Below are positions 1-11,242 of a DNA stretch of 64,000 nt, piece by piece. The stretch's first letter is position 1; each line of letters starts with the position of its first letter. Source of the stretch: Areca catechu (taxonomy: Eukaryota; Streptophyta; Magnoliopsida; Arecales; Arecaceae); contig CM038046.1 of assembly GCA_021397845.1 (NCBI GenBank), positions 6,822,001 through 6,886,000 of the forward strand. The letters are read 5' to 3'. Below the pieces are notes generated by a model. That model saw nothing but the letters and a program-made list of their open reading frames with translations, ran no database searches and was not told where the DNA came from. Both the position numbers and the translations under genes were made by a program.

Positions 1-1835
1 AATCCTTCGTGGTGCCTTCTTTTGTTGATGGAATTGGTATGATTGGTCTCCATATTTTTTTGACCTGAAGATTTTTCCGCCCTTGCTTTGGAGTATATAT
101 CACCATTTGTGATCCAATATCCCGGGTCTGAGTTCCTTCTTCCTTAATTATTACTTTTGACGAAGGAAAGGTATACATTTTTTGTGAAATATCTTTAGCA
201 TTTGTTTTGGTTGGAGACCTCTTTCTTTTTTCTTTACTTGCTTGCACTCCTGATGTCTCACCCTTCTTTACCTCAAACTGGATTCCCTCCATTTCCTAAC
301 TTTCCTTACCTTCTAAGTTTTGGCTAAGGGGTGTAAATCTAGATCCTTTCAACATTTCTTCTTGCGAGGCTTTCTAAGTTTTGGGAGGCGAAGCTCTTTT
401 GGCTGGTTTACTTACCCGAGACCATTGATTAAAGGCCACCCCTTTTCCAGTGGTAGCACCCTATTGTGGCCGCATTTCAGAAGATTGGGTCTGCATCGGC
501 ACTCTTGCTGCCTGAATCCATGGTCCATATATGGGCTTGGTCTTTAAATTTTCTGGTAATCCCATACATTTACAATCAACTTGTGGGTTTAACAGAATGT
601 GTCCATAGGTGTAGCAGATTTCTGGCAACTCCTCGTATATGAAATCTTGTCACCAGCATTCATTGTTTACCATCAATTTAATTCTCTGACATATTGCTTT
701 AGAAGCATTCATAAGGACACAAACTCTAGCATAACCCATATGGGTTGAGTTTGCAGTCCATTCATCAAGAAAAAGTAGCTGACCTGCTGCCTCAACCACT
801 TTAAGAATTTTCTTCTTTTCCCACAGTTCCACTGGAAGGTCTGGAAGTCAGATCCAAACCCTAACCTGATGGATTCCATAATGGCTTGGTTTGAAATTTG
901 GCCTCTAGTCCTCTAGAGCCAGGAGTTGACCAGCTAAGGACCAAGGTCCATGAGTTAGCATCCTGTTTTTGTCATCCTCAGAATGGAACCGAAACAAAAT
1001 AACTCCCTTAGATAATGAAGAAATTTTCATATCCCCTTTTAGGCCCCATCGAAGCCTAAGCTCCTTCTGGATAACTTCCAGAGGAAAACCCCTTCCCAAA
1101 AACCAGCCAAGCAAAGCAAATTTAAGTAGATCTCGTGCTTAACTTACCTCCTCCGATGAAAAGACGATGATCTTCGAGAACCTTTCCTCTAGAGCTGCTA
1201 TGTCAGATGTCGAAGCTCTAGAGGACTCCCAGCGGAATCTCCTAGCACCTTGCATGACCTGGGACCAACTACGCACTGATTCTGCAGCTAGGCCCTCCTT
1301 CCCCTTTACCCGTGACACTTCTGCTTCATCATAGGACCCCTTAGAGCTGGATGGTGCATTAGAAGCCGAGGGATCCTCCGGGTTTGTTGATCATGCTACT
1401 AGACTGGTTTGATGTTGATTCGCCGGCTCTGAACACAGAGGTATCGCAGGATGAGTCGCCTTCTCCTTCGAATCCACTCGAATTGGATAGCCCTTTGAAG
1501 GTTCCAACCCCTCTCAGTCTTCTCCCTCCCTTACTGTTCTCTTTAATCTTCCACAGGGAAGATTAAACGAAACCCTAGCATGGGATTTGCCTTTCTCGCT
1601 CATGACAACCTCTCGCCACTCTTTCTATGGTAAAAGGGAAAGCTCCACCGGGGTTTTGATGGCATGATGTTTGCCAATAAAATCGTCGAGCCCCGCTCAA
1701 GCAGCTCTCTGTTGGTATCATCTTTGCGTGCAGTGACTTCAATGAGACGCAAGCCATCCTCCTTTGGTCTCCTTGCCATCTGTCGGTCGCTAAAGGCCCT
1801 ACTTCCTTGGGAACCCTCTCCTCCGACATTTTTTA
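1..1835 (-). mobile_element. LINE 5' part: leader and ORF1 with DUF4283 domain, decayed
   Basis: Read on the minus strand, this is the 5' portion of a plant L1-type LINE. A leader from about 1835 to 1300 leads into an ORF1-like protein. The DUF4283 domain runs about 1134-650, with readable stretches such as KGDMKISSLSKGVILFRF, HGPWSLAGQLL, VRVWI.LPDLPVELW and ARVCVLMNASKAI. A degenerate zinc-knuckle region follows (YEELPEICYTYGH, then GPWIQA at about 640-480), and then a basic tail to the window edge. Single stops interrupt the frame, near 900 and 650 for example. The element runs off the left end. ORF1 of this type binds RNA for retrotransposition; this copy cannot be functional. Identification rests on remembered family motifs. 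Confidence 0.75.
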
Positions 1836-2290
1836 CCATCAATTCCGATGGTAATATATCGGGTACTCATGGTGGTACTAGTTTCATCATTCATGGCCGG
1901 ACCTTGGGATTCACACGGCTGGAGGTCACTATCTAATTCAGCCGATGGTCCCGGTAGCTGAGTTGCGAGGTACTTGGACCGCCATTGTTTATGCCCGGAG
2001 GATCCTACAGATTGAGCATCTCATTGTTGAGGGAGATTCTGCCACTATCATAGCATAGATTCAAGAGATCCTTTAATGCTGCTATTGTTTGCATTATCAG
2101 GCATGTCTACAAAAAGGCGATTTTCGTGACGAGCTAGATAGCTTCCTATGATGCCCATCATTCTGGATCTGTATTGTGGATTAACCTAGGATGCCCCACG
2201 GCCTTTTCGTAATATAGTTCTTTTAGACTTTTTGGATTGTATTCATATTAGATTTTGCATTGAATGAATGCACCGCTTTACCAAAAAAAA
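1836..2290 (+). mobile_element. LINE 3' end: RNase H remnant, 3' tail and poly(A)
   Basis: This is the plus-strand 3' end of a plant LINE. An RNase H-like (RVT_3) domain begins near 1838 with TINSDGNISGTHGG and continues with VAELRGTWTAIVYARRIL and LIVEGDSATI (about 1950-2055), where a stop interrupts it. The 3' untranslated part has the typical LINE ending, ATTGAATGAATGCACCGC, and stops in a run of ten A at about 2281-2290. It lies directly against the inverted 5' part of a LINE, and the whole reverse-transcriptase region is missing. Inference: both parts came from one twin-primed insertion. Confidence 0.7.
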
Positions 2291-2448
2291 AATCCCTATC
2301 TTGATAGAAATGTTATCCTATCTCAGATGCACCATGTCAGCGATTTATCATACCGGTCAATTTTTTCCATTTCTATGAGTTCCATTCATCATATGGCTTG
2401 TCTCGAATTATCAATCATCACATTATCTTCGATTGTTTCTATGATATG

Positions 2449-2567
2449 ATATATGATATATATATATATATATATACATATATGTATACATATATGTATA
2501 TATGTATACATATATGTATATATGTATACATATATGTATATATATACATATATATGTATATATATAC

Positions 2568-2620
<53 letters not shown>

Positions 2621-2900
2621 GATATATATATATATATAACATATAGATATATATATACATAAGATATATATATAGATATACATATATATTACATGTATAT
2701 ATATTATACATATACATATATATATAACATGTAGATATATATACATATATATATATCTATAATATATATATATATAATATATATATAATAGCTATATATA
2801 TATATATATGAACACATGCATGCATATATATATACATATACTATACATATACATATATTATATATATATAATATATATATATACACATGCATGCTCACAT
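2449..2900. repeat. TA-rich compound microsatellite
   Basis: About 450 bp of alternating TA broken by ACATATATG-type units, i.e. (TA)n mixed with TACATA/TATGTA hexamers. Several frames are open on both strands (Tyr/Ile repeats), but these are a by-product of the repeat. The tract is self-complementary throughout and could form hairpins. Confidence 0.95.
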
Positions 2901-3378
2901 ATATTATATGTACATGTACAGAAACACATGCGCAGCACACATATTTCCAATCCCTTGTCTTCCATCATTATGAATTCAACGTTTTGAATGAGACGGCTCA
3001 AGCAAGTCATAAACCCAATATAAAATGTTTCTTGATCATGGGGAGCACTGACAAACAGCCTCCACACGGTGAAAAAGAGCCGATCCCATCCATTGGATTG
3101 GTGTTTGAGAACTTCCCCTCTTGAAAACGTGCTTCTCTTTTTGCTCGGTACATCATCAATAGTGGATTTTTAAACAATGCGTGTAGCAGCGAGCCCTGGT
3201 TGATAAGATTCACGCTGAGGTACTTTTTTGAGAGGATCGATGGTGGATACCAGAAGATAACAGAAGCCACAAAATAATAACCTTATTTCGAAACACAGTT
3301 ACTAGCATCACATCCATAGCAGATCCTCCTCTTTGTACCATGTTGGTATATCAAGTGTGAGATGGTTCTAACTGGTAC
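2901..3378. other. Intergenic, no recognised feature
   Basis: Single-copy-looking sequence between the microsatellite and the first hAT element. Short open frames on both strands show no recognisable domain. Nothing supportable. Confidence 0.5.
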
Positions 3379-3386
3379 AATATGAT

Positions 3387-4460
3387 TAGAGAAGGGGCAT
3401 ACCAACTTTTCTAGAAAATAACATAAAAAAAATAAAATATACAATATTAATAAATAATAAAATTAATTTAATTTTTTTTTTAAAATATTATTTGTTGTAC
3501 TCGATGTTATTTTATGAAACCTAAATTCATCAATAATGAAATCTATCATAATTTTTTAGCTATCTCTTTATCAATATAAATGACTACATAATCGGTATAA
3601 AGTCATCTTCTAATTTTGTTGTCCAATCTGGTCTTACTAATTTTTCATTGTTGAAAATGCTCTCTCTATAGTAATAATTGAAATCGGAAAAGTTATAAGT
3701 ACCATAGACTTGTAGAGGATGCGTGCGCACTGGTTGTGGTGGTATCGCATCGAGTACTGTTGGCACTGCATGACGGGATGGGGCATTCGTCGAACGACGA
3801 GGTCAAAGGCAATAGGATGCGAGTGCAGTGGCATTGGTGGGAGTCCGGGATATGATGGGGGCCCACCTATCCATGCCTCCCAAGACTCGATAGTGCTATG
3901 CAATGGATCCGGTCACCAGGGTGGTGTGTGGCTTCATTTCACATGGCGTCCATCAGTGCGGCGAGGCTGACGAAGGCCACCGAGATGGCAATTGTAGACC
4001 AGCGCATCGGTGGTATCCGGCCTTGCACATGCATAGCCGTCCGGTCTCACTGCATGATAGGTTCAACCACCATTTCATCCATCGGTGTGGTGAATAAGAC
4101 GGTGCTAGTTACGTGCGGTGGCTTCGGCAATAGCAAGTTTCGGAGACAGGTGCCGATCGAGCAACAAAAGAAATTCTTATTTCTTCCTAAAAAATTATGA
4201 AAAAAAAAAAGAAATTAATAACAATAAAAGATAGAGTTAGAAATGCTTCAACTTTCAAGTAAAAAAAGATGATTATGGTATTTATTTTATTTAAAAACTT
4301 TTTCAAGATCTTCAAATTATATTTAATATCCCTAATTTTAGGAGGGCTAAATATGTAAATACACATATATTTAAAATTTTGTATAAAATTTTTAATTATA
4401 AAAAAATTAAAAAAATTATGGGGGGGCCAAGGCCTCCTGCCCCCTGACGATCCATCCTTG
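3387..4460 (-). mobile_element. hAT-like DNA transposon, non-autonomous, copy A
   Basis: A 1074-bp element with an 8-bp target duplication differing at one base: aatatgat at 3379-3386 and aatatggt at 4461-4468. Its left end aligns without gaps to that of copy B (8502), sharing ACCAACTTTTCTAGAA. Its right end, read inward on the minus strand, is CAAGGATGGATC, close to the copy B termini. The minus strand keeps the 3' end of a transposase gene. The middle (about 3720-4180) is GC-rich and shared with copy B. Most of the transposase is absent, so it could move only with help from elsewhere. Confidence 0.75.
3480..3700 (-). pseudogene. hAT transposase C-terminal (dimerisation) fragment
   Basis: On the minus strand, ITIERAFSTMKN (about 3700-3640) is followed in another frame by EKLVRPDWTTKLEDDFIPIM and then SFILIKR..LKNYDRFHY. 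This matches the order of the hAT C-terminal dimerisation domain seen with TTF-type zinc fingers: an ERAFS core, then V(K/R)xDWxxKxxDDF. A frameshift separates the two blocks and stops follow. No DDE catalytic core is present in the window. The equivalent segment of copy B is at about 8640-8800. Confidence 0.6.
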
Positions 4461-4468
4461 AATATGGT

Positions 4469-5120
4469 ACATTGGATACATGTAATACTCATCAAAGGAA
4501 CAGGAGAGGACCCATTTGAAACAGAGAGACTCCCTTTAAGAGTCTTCTCTTCGAGGGGGGGCTTCCATTGAATTCAAAGGGAGAGCTAGGAGGGAGTCTA
4601 ATTTTCCTTATGCCCTCTTTAAAACTCTAGAGCACCCCCTCTAAAAATCCTACCAGAGCCAAAGAATCAGGAGGAAACTTATAGGTTCCGCTGCCACTAT
4701 AGTCGATCGCTACTGGGAAGCTAGGTAGAGGTTCCTTTCCACTTTTCTCTCATCGAAAGCTCAGTTGTGATTGTCGATCACCAGAGCTTGGCCCTGTGGC
4801 TATGCCATTGTGGAGCACGGTCCCGGCCACCCTCCTTCGGGCAAGAAACTTCAAGCTTTGGGGAGAGAGTAGGGGGCATGGGTGCTCTGTTTGGCCAAGT
4901 GGGGAAGAAGAAGGAAGGAAAAGGAAAGAAAAAGAAGAGGAGAAGAAAGAAAAGAAAAAGAAAAAGAGAAAGGAGGAAAAAAAAAAAAGAAAAAGAGAGA
5001 AAAAGATGAGAGAAAGATAATAGAGAAAAGAAGAGAAAAAGAGGAGAGAGAGAATAGAGAGAGAAGAGGAGAGAGAAGGGGAAAGAGAGAGAAAAGAAAG
5101 TGTGAAAAAAATAAATAAAT
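4469..5120. repeat. Possible LTR-derived DNA with long purine tract
   Basis: From 4469 to about 4870 there is no gene. From about 4900 to 5110 the plus strand is almost pure A/G (GAAGAAGGAAGG, GAGAGAGAG). The entry into the tract (GGGCATGGGTGCTCTGTTTGG then AAG-rich) resembles the entry into the purine tract of the solo LTR at about 34620, which suggests a related LTR. No termini were found. The Lys/Glu/Arg open frames are composition artefacts. Confidence 0.4.
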
Positions 5121-5639
5121 ATTGAAAAGGAAGATTAAAAATTTCTTTCTTTTAGAGATTAGAAAATATGAAGTTGGGGTTAGGGATTAGTTGGTGAACC
5201 GTTGATGAAATTCGGATAAAAGATTTTAGATTTATAATTGTTATAAAATTATTTATGATATTAAAATTATTATTGTGTTAACACAGTTATTCTCTACTAA
5301 AGATAGAGTTTAATATGTCCGATACCAATCTGCACCCGGATCTTCAATTTAGGTGCTAAGAGACTCGCTCAACATCTTTTGCACTACAAAATCAATATTA
5401 ATATTAAAATAATTTCATGGTATAACAATTATCAATCTACAACCCTCTACTAAGGTTCATCAAGGGTTCACCCACAATTCTTGATTCTACTCATAACCTT
5501 CTTAATACCTAAGAGAGAAGCTTTTTAGGGAAAGAAAATTTTAGAGAGAGAGAGAAGGCAGCAGAGAAACTAGAAAGGGAAGAGAAAGGAGACATCAAAG
5601 AATTCAATTTTTTTCTTTTTTCCTTCTTCATTTTCTTTT
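5121..5639. other. Intergenic, AT-rich, no gene
   Basis: AT-rich sequence with no recognisable coding, then a pyrimidine-rich stretch from about 5600. It may be part of the LTR-derived block on either side. Nothing definite. Confidence 0.4.
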
Positions 5640-6252
5640 ACTTTTACTTTTTCTTCTTTTCTTCTTCTTCTCTTTTCTTCTACTCAGCATGAACAGGGGA
5701 TCCGTGCTCTTTGTTTGTCCCCCCAAAACCTGGGGTGCCCTGTCAGGAGATGGTAGTCAGGACCGGGGTTCATGGTGGTGTGGTCGTCGGTCTCAGTCCA
5801 GTGTTCAACAATGACATACGAAGCCAGAAACAAGAAAAAATGAATAGAAAATAGGGGATTTGGTTTTCTATAATTAATCTGACAATTGTCGGTCAAAATT
5901 AAGGCTTTCAAGGGCCGAGGAAGACAAGGAAAGAGATTTACTAAAGATTCTCGAACTTATACCTAGTTTTTCGATGAGATTTGGACTGTGAATCCAGTGA
6001 GCACGAAGAAGGTCGTCCGAACCAAAAAGCAGAAATACGTAATGAGAAATGATGGGAGGAAGAAGACTCTTTGACGGTGGGGATCAAGGAAGGAGGAAGT
6101 CCCTTCTTATAGCTAAAAATTCTTGGATCCGGTCTCAATTTGGATTCCATTTAGAAAAAAAGACTCTCGATCTTCCTCTGATTTCTTTCTTTCTTTCTTG
6201 TTTGATGCTAAAACTCATGTTGGGTTGATTCTCATCGGGTCGGGTTATTACA
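5640..6252 (-). mobile_element. Partial gypsy-type LTR, minus strand
   Basis: Read on the minus strand, the sequence starts TGTAATAACCCGACCCG at 6252, a common Ty3/gypsy LTR start. About 140 bp in it shows a TATA-like box, GCTATAAGAAGG (about 6113-6102), then a transcribed-looking C/T-rich leader. The inner end of the LTR was not located and no matching target duplication was found, so the left limit is arbitrary. It is probably a solo or truncated LTR. Confidence 0.45.
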
Positions 6253-6560
6253 GTAATAGAGAAAGTCTTACAATATCTTTCTTTGTACACTATTATCATA
6301 AAAGAAAGATATTTTTATTATTCGAAAGTGCATTTATATCTATAATTTATTTTTCTTGAAAATTTTAAAATACTCTTTGGCCTTGTGGTATACTTTTGTA
6401 AATATGGTGTCATAACTCTATTCACATGATGTAATAAAGTCGAGAATATTTTATTTTGAAAATTTTTAATTTTTTGTTAATAATAAATTTTTTTCGATCT
6501 TATAATATATGGATGTCATAATCCAAGTCAAGAAATACCATAAGCGAAGCCATATTCATC

Positions 6561-6591
<31 letters not shown>

Positions 6592-6612
6592 TGTTCGGTA
6601 CCAGCTCTTGGT
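6253..6612. other. AT-rich spacer with (TA)n
   Basis: AT-rich DNA with a short TA microsatellite at about 6562-6584. No gene. Confidence 0.5.
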
Positions 6613-6945
6613 TATCTATAAGAGTTTTCAATTAATCCTTCTTCCACGTTGTCATATGTTGATTCGAGTAATAACAAGCTGCAGGGATCGATTCCAATGC
6701 CAGTCTTTCGGCTCTCCAACCTAGAACGTCTCGTTCTTGCATCAAACAACTCCTGTGGATCTCTCGCAACTAGAAGCGATGCTACACTCGCTCGGGAGAT
6801 TGCGGAATCTCTCTCAAATAACATGCGTTCAATGATAGATGGAGATGATCATTCTTCGTTGGCTAATTCTTTCTCCGGTATCTACTCATCGGAACTGGTA
6901 TCTTGCAATGAATAGGATTGATGGAAGTATACCCAGGTGGATATG
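6613..6945 (+). pseudogene. LRR fragment copied from the receptor-like protein gene
   Basis: This segment is a diverged copy of about 12610-12990 in the receptor-like protein gene downstream. Shared blocks include YVDxSNNKLQG, VFRLSNL, LASNN, VDGDD/IDGDD and the nucleotides CCCAGGTGGATATG at its right end. Relative to the larger copy it has an internal deletion after CTTGCAAT (about 60 bp), a frame change around 6760-6800 and stops. No signal peptide, promoter or transmembrane part accompanies it. It is a partial duplicate about 4.6 kb upstream of the gene and in the same orientation. It points to a local history of tandem duplication, as is common for LRR resistance-type genes. Confidence 0.85.
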
Positions 6946-6967
6946 TATATATATATATATATATATA

Positions 6968-7990
6968 TGAGTGCTTTGAGATCTATGTAGGTAGAAGGAT
7001 GATAAAAGATGGATTGCTTTTAGATCTATACAGGCAAATGAATAATAGAGGATATAGTACTTTGAGACTGATATAGATGCATGCATGATACAAGTTGGAG
7101 TTTCAAAATTTACATAGATTGATGGATAATAAAGGATAAAGTTCTTTTACATCTATGTAGGTAAATGGATGATAGAGGAAAGAGTGCTTTGAGATTATAT
7201 GGATGGAAGCATGATAGAAAATATATCACTTTGAGATCTATGTAAAATAGATTACTTTGAAATCTATGTAAATAAATGGATGATAAAGGATGAAGTGTTT
7301 TGAGATTTGTGCAAGTAGATAAATAATAAAGGATAAAATATTATGAGATCTTTGCAAGTAGATGATGATAAAGAACAAAATGCTTTGATATGTGTAGGTA
7401 GATGATGACGAAGGATGGAGTGTTTTGCAATTTATGTAGATGTATAAATGATAAAAAGATGGAGTGCTTTGAGATTTGTGTAAGTAGATTAATGATGGAG
7501 GATGGAGTACTTCGAGATCTAGATAGGTGGATTGATGACAAGAGGATGGAGTTCTTTTATATCTATGCAGGTAAATGAATAATGGAGGATAGAGTGCTTA
7601 ATATTTATTTATGGATGTATAATCGAAGATGAAGTGCTTTGAAATCTATGTAAAAGGATGGATAAGAGAGGATAGAGCATTTTGAAATATGTGCTAGTTG
7701 ATAGATGATAAAGAATGAAGTACATGAAGATTTATGTACATAGATGAATGACAAAAGATAGAATATTGCAAGATTTGTACAAACAGATAAATGATAGAGG
7801 ATGAAGTGTTTGAGATTTGTACAGGTGAATAGGTGATAAATGATATGCTTTAAGATTTGTGCATGTGCGTGAATGATAGAGGATAGAGTGATTTATCATT
7901 TATCCAAGCGGATGAATGATAAATGATAGGATGCTTTAAGATCTATGCAAGAGGATGAATAATAAAAGATGGAGTATTTTAAGATTGTAT
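6968..7990. repeat. Degenerate minisatellite, unit about 44 bp, roughly 23 copies
   Basis: The unit is approximately GTGCTTTGAGATCTATGT followed by AGGTAGATGAATGATAAAGGATGGA, repeated head to tail across about 1 kb with substitutions and small indels. The array begins just after a (TA)n tract that abuts the LRR fragment. Short open frames in it (for example 7341-7541 minus) are repeat artefacts. Confidence 0.85.
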
Positions 7991-8493
7991 GAAGGATTTT
8001 GCTATGATACTTCTTTATAATATTTTATTATAAAAAATATTTAAGATATTACAGTACCACCATACTTTTATATACTTTATTTTTTGAAAATAATATCTGA
8101 TTATTTATAAGTATTTTTAATTTTTTTATAACATCACCGCTACATGAAACCTCCCCGCTGCTCGCGTCTTCATCATTGCACACCGAAGCCTCCACACCAC
8201 TCACGTCCCCACTATTGCACACCATCTCCTCCTTGTAACATGCTATCGCTACCTTCTTGCCACCCGTCTCCCTACTTGTCGACCTCTTCCTCCTTCACCT
8301 CTCTATACCCCTCATCCTCTACTCGTCTCTCCGCTGCGACACTTTCCCTTTTCTTCCTCCTTTTTTATGCCCCTCCTTCACTCGTCCTCGCATTGCTGCA
8401 TGCTAGCTCCCTCTCATTCCTCCTCCTTTGACAACCTCTCATCGTCTATCTCTTCCACCTCCTCTGCTTGGATAATGATAACTATTTAACACT
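7991..8493. other. Intergenic; AT-rich then pyrimidine-rich
   Basis: AT-rich to about 8130, then a C/T-rich stretch (about 8140-8450). The latter gives a Ser/Pro/Leu open frame of 95 codons with no recognisable domain. I do not call a gene. Confidence 0.5.
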
Positions 8494-8501
8494 TCTCTCC
8501 T

Positions 8502-9571
8502 CAGGGATGGACCACACCAACTTTTCTAGAAGGGACCAAGAGAATATAAAAATAAAAAATATTCATAAATAATTAAATTAATTTAATATTTTTTATAAAT
8601 ATTATTTGAATTATATTTTATATTGTTTTATAAAATAAATCATTAATAACGGAATCTATCGTAAAATTTTTAGCTATTTTCTTAAATATAAGTGACTAAA
8701 TAATCTATAAAAAAAATCATCTTCCATCTTGTTGCGCAGTCTGGTCTTGATAATCTTCACTGTTGAAAATACTCTCTTTATAGTAGTTGAAACCGGAAGA
8801 GTCATAAATGCTATGGATTCATAGAGGATGCGGGTGCATCGACCACGGTTGTAGTGACATCGCGTTGAGTATCGTTGGCATTACACAATGGGATGGGGCA
8901 TTTGTTAAGCGATGGGGCCAAAGACGATGGAACGTAAGTGCAGTGGTATTGGTGGAAGCCCGGGGCATGACAGGTGCCCATCCGTCCGTGCCTCCAAAAA
9001 CCCGATCGTACTATGCAATGGGTCCAGTCTCCAATATAGTGCACGGCTTCACCCACGTGGCATTTGTCGATGTGGCGAGGCTGACGGAGGCCACGAGATG
9101 GCAGCAGTAGGCCAGCTTGTTGGTGATATTTGGCATTGCACATGCGCGACCATTCGATCTCATCATGGAAGTGTTCCCGCCGGTCACTATCTCGTCCGTC
9201 GGAGCAGCGAATGGGATGGTGTTGGCTGCATGCAGTGGCTTCGGCCACGGCGGGTTTCGGAGAGGGGTGCTGGTCGAGCGACAAAAAAATTCTTTTATCT
9301 TTTCTTAAAAAAATATGAAAAGAAATATTAATGAAAATGAAAAATAAAGTTGGAAGTAATCTAACTTCCAAGTAAAGAAAACTGATTTATAATATTTATT
9401 TTATTTTATTTTTTTTTTTAAAAAATTAAATTATATTTAATATCTCCAATTTTAGAGAAATCAAATATGTAAAAATATATATATTTAAAATTTTACATAA
9501 AATTTAAATTTATAAAAAAAATAAAAAACTTAAAGGGCCAAGGTTCCTTGGCCCCTGGCGGTCCGCCCTTG
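8502..9571 (-). mobile_element. hAT-like DNA transposon, non-autonomous, copy B
   Basis: A 1070-bp relative of copy A. Terminal inverted repeats are CAGGGATGGACC at the left and, on the minus strand, CAAGGGCGGACC at the right. The flanking octamers tctctcct (8494-8501) and cctttcct (9572-9579) match at 6 of 8 positions, consistent with a worn hAT target duplication. The two copies share the left subterminal ACCAACTTTTCTAGAA, the transposase 3' fragment (about 8640-8800, minus), the GC-rich middle (about 8820-9290) and the GGCCAAGG-type right end. A 186-codon minus-strand frame spans the middle but has no recognised domain and is not conserved as a frame in copy A. Confidence 0.75.
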
Positions 9572-9579
9572 CCTTTCCT

Positions 9580-11242
9580 CTTCCTTCGTGCCCCTCCTCC
9601 TCCGCCCTGGGCAAAGTCCCAAGCACACCCCCTTAGTCTTTGAAAATCCAAAAAGCCCTCCCAGCTCCTGCAGCAACCCGACCATGAGATTTGGGAGGGA
9701 AGGAGGTGGGATGAAGGCTTTTGAAAAAGAAGTCTAAAATTCAATTCAATTACGGAACTTTCTATCCATCTCAATATTCAAATAACCTTATTTTTGAAAT
9801 ATTTATCATACCTGCCATGTACATTAACACTTGTCGATAAAAAAATCCAATTTATCCATCTTTAATATGATAGTTAGAAATAGATCAACACTAAAAAAAC
9901 TAATATCCTTTGAAGCATCGTAACAAAATCCTTAATAAAAGTTATAATCAAACCTCTTTAAAATCAAGGGTATTTTAATCTTTTCTATTTTATTAATAAC
10001 ATGGAGTTCCAGATAGATAGATGGCTTGTTGTAATAAAAATAAAGTTTTGGTGGCTAAGTGAAACATTTTAATTTTTAGGATCTAAATATAATAGTCTAA
10101 ATCTGGAGGCATGACTCTATCATTTTTTTATTATTTTATTATCAGTATTTTATCTTATAACTTGCTCTAAACACGTTATTCCTGAGTTGTTCTAGCTTTT
10201 ATACACCATTCGTTATAATTTTTTTAATTAATCCTTTCTGCCTCATCTCTGAGAAATCTAACACAAGGATCGTATATATATTGTCAACTTATGAGTCTAA
10301 TACCAGTAATTCAATAATGGAAAACAACCTATGGCGTATTTACTCTATTCACGAGCTTAGTTTTTTTTTTTAAAAAAAAACAATGGATCAATGGTTGGTT
10401 ACACATTGGTGCAAAGAAAAAAAAAAAAAAAAACTTAGATAACAGCTCAGGACGACTCATTGGAGCCCAGGTTTCCCGTTTTTGAAGTCCATGGTTCTAA
10501 CCTTCATACTTTTTTTAAAAAAAATCGCGGTGGAAGGGCACCAAACAATTCACCGCAATTTCAACGTCGCCAAGCAACCCCGAAAGTCTTCGCCGAAGAT
10601 CCATTTTAGCGGGGAGGCCTGAACCGGTCACTTGGAAAACTATGCTGTGTGGCCCATGGTAAAATGAAGGACTCGGCGAATAACCAATATAAATACTGGT
10701 TAAATATGACCACTTCATTCTTTTTTTTGACATTTAAGTTACGCCACTGATCATTTTTGTTTGGATATCCAACAAACACATCGCTGTCCATCTATTAGTA
10801 CTATTCCTATTCCATGTTGCATCCCACCACCTAAAGAGGGGACAGCTATTGATAAACTTTAGACTTCCAAAATACGTTCCTATTTTATCACCACGGCCAC
10901 TATGTCAAAGACTTCCGAAAGACGTTCTTATTTGTCATCAAGACCACTCAGTCACAGACCCAAATAATAGAGCTCTAGTCAGAGATTCCAGGCATACAAA
11001 GTCATCGCTTGCGGCCATTCTTTGTAACCAAATTTGTAGCTCTCGTCACATCATCCCAGGTTCCCCATCTGCTCTCCTTGCTTTGCCCTCTTCCGGTCTG
11101 ACTCTTTCTCTCTCATAGCCTTCTTTCTTTCTATCTTCGTTTTCTTTCGGCGACCGTGCATACCAACGGTCGGCCACCGCTTGGGGATGGATCCTTCTTT
11201 TCCCGAAAACATCCCACCCTCCTCCTCTGTTTCTCTTCCGCA
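9580..11242. other. Intergenic region upstream of the receptor-like gene
   Basis: Mostly AT-rich sequence with homopolymer runs (about 10365-10435). Short open frames on the minus strand at 10515-10791 resemble nothing known. The last 300 bp are C/T-rich, as is usual for plant 5' untranslated regions. I did not identify a convincing TATA box or transcription start. Confidence 0.5.

Noticed and set aside
1384..1566. 60-codon plus-strand frame
   Set aside because: Antisense to the LINE ORF1 N-terminal region.
2389..2940. Tyr/Ile-rich open frames on both strands
   Set aside because: Pure products of the TA microsatellite.
4767..5118. Lys/Glu/Arg-rich open frames
   Set aside because: Composition artefact of the purine tract; the same holds at 34752-34982.
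8811..9371. 186-codon minus-strand frame in hAT copy B
   Set aside because: The related copy A does not keep the frame, and no domain is recognisable. Treated as the non-coding GC-rich core.
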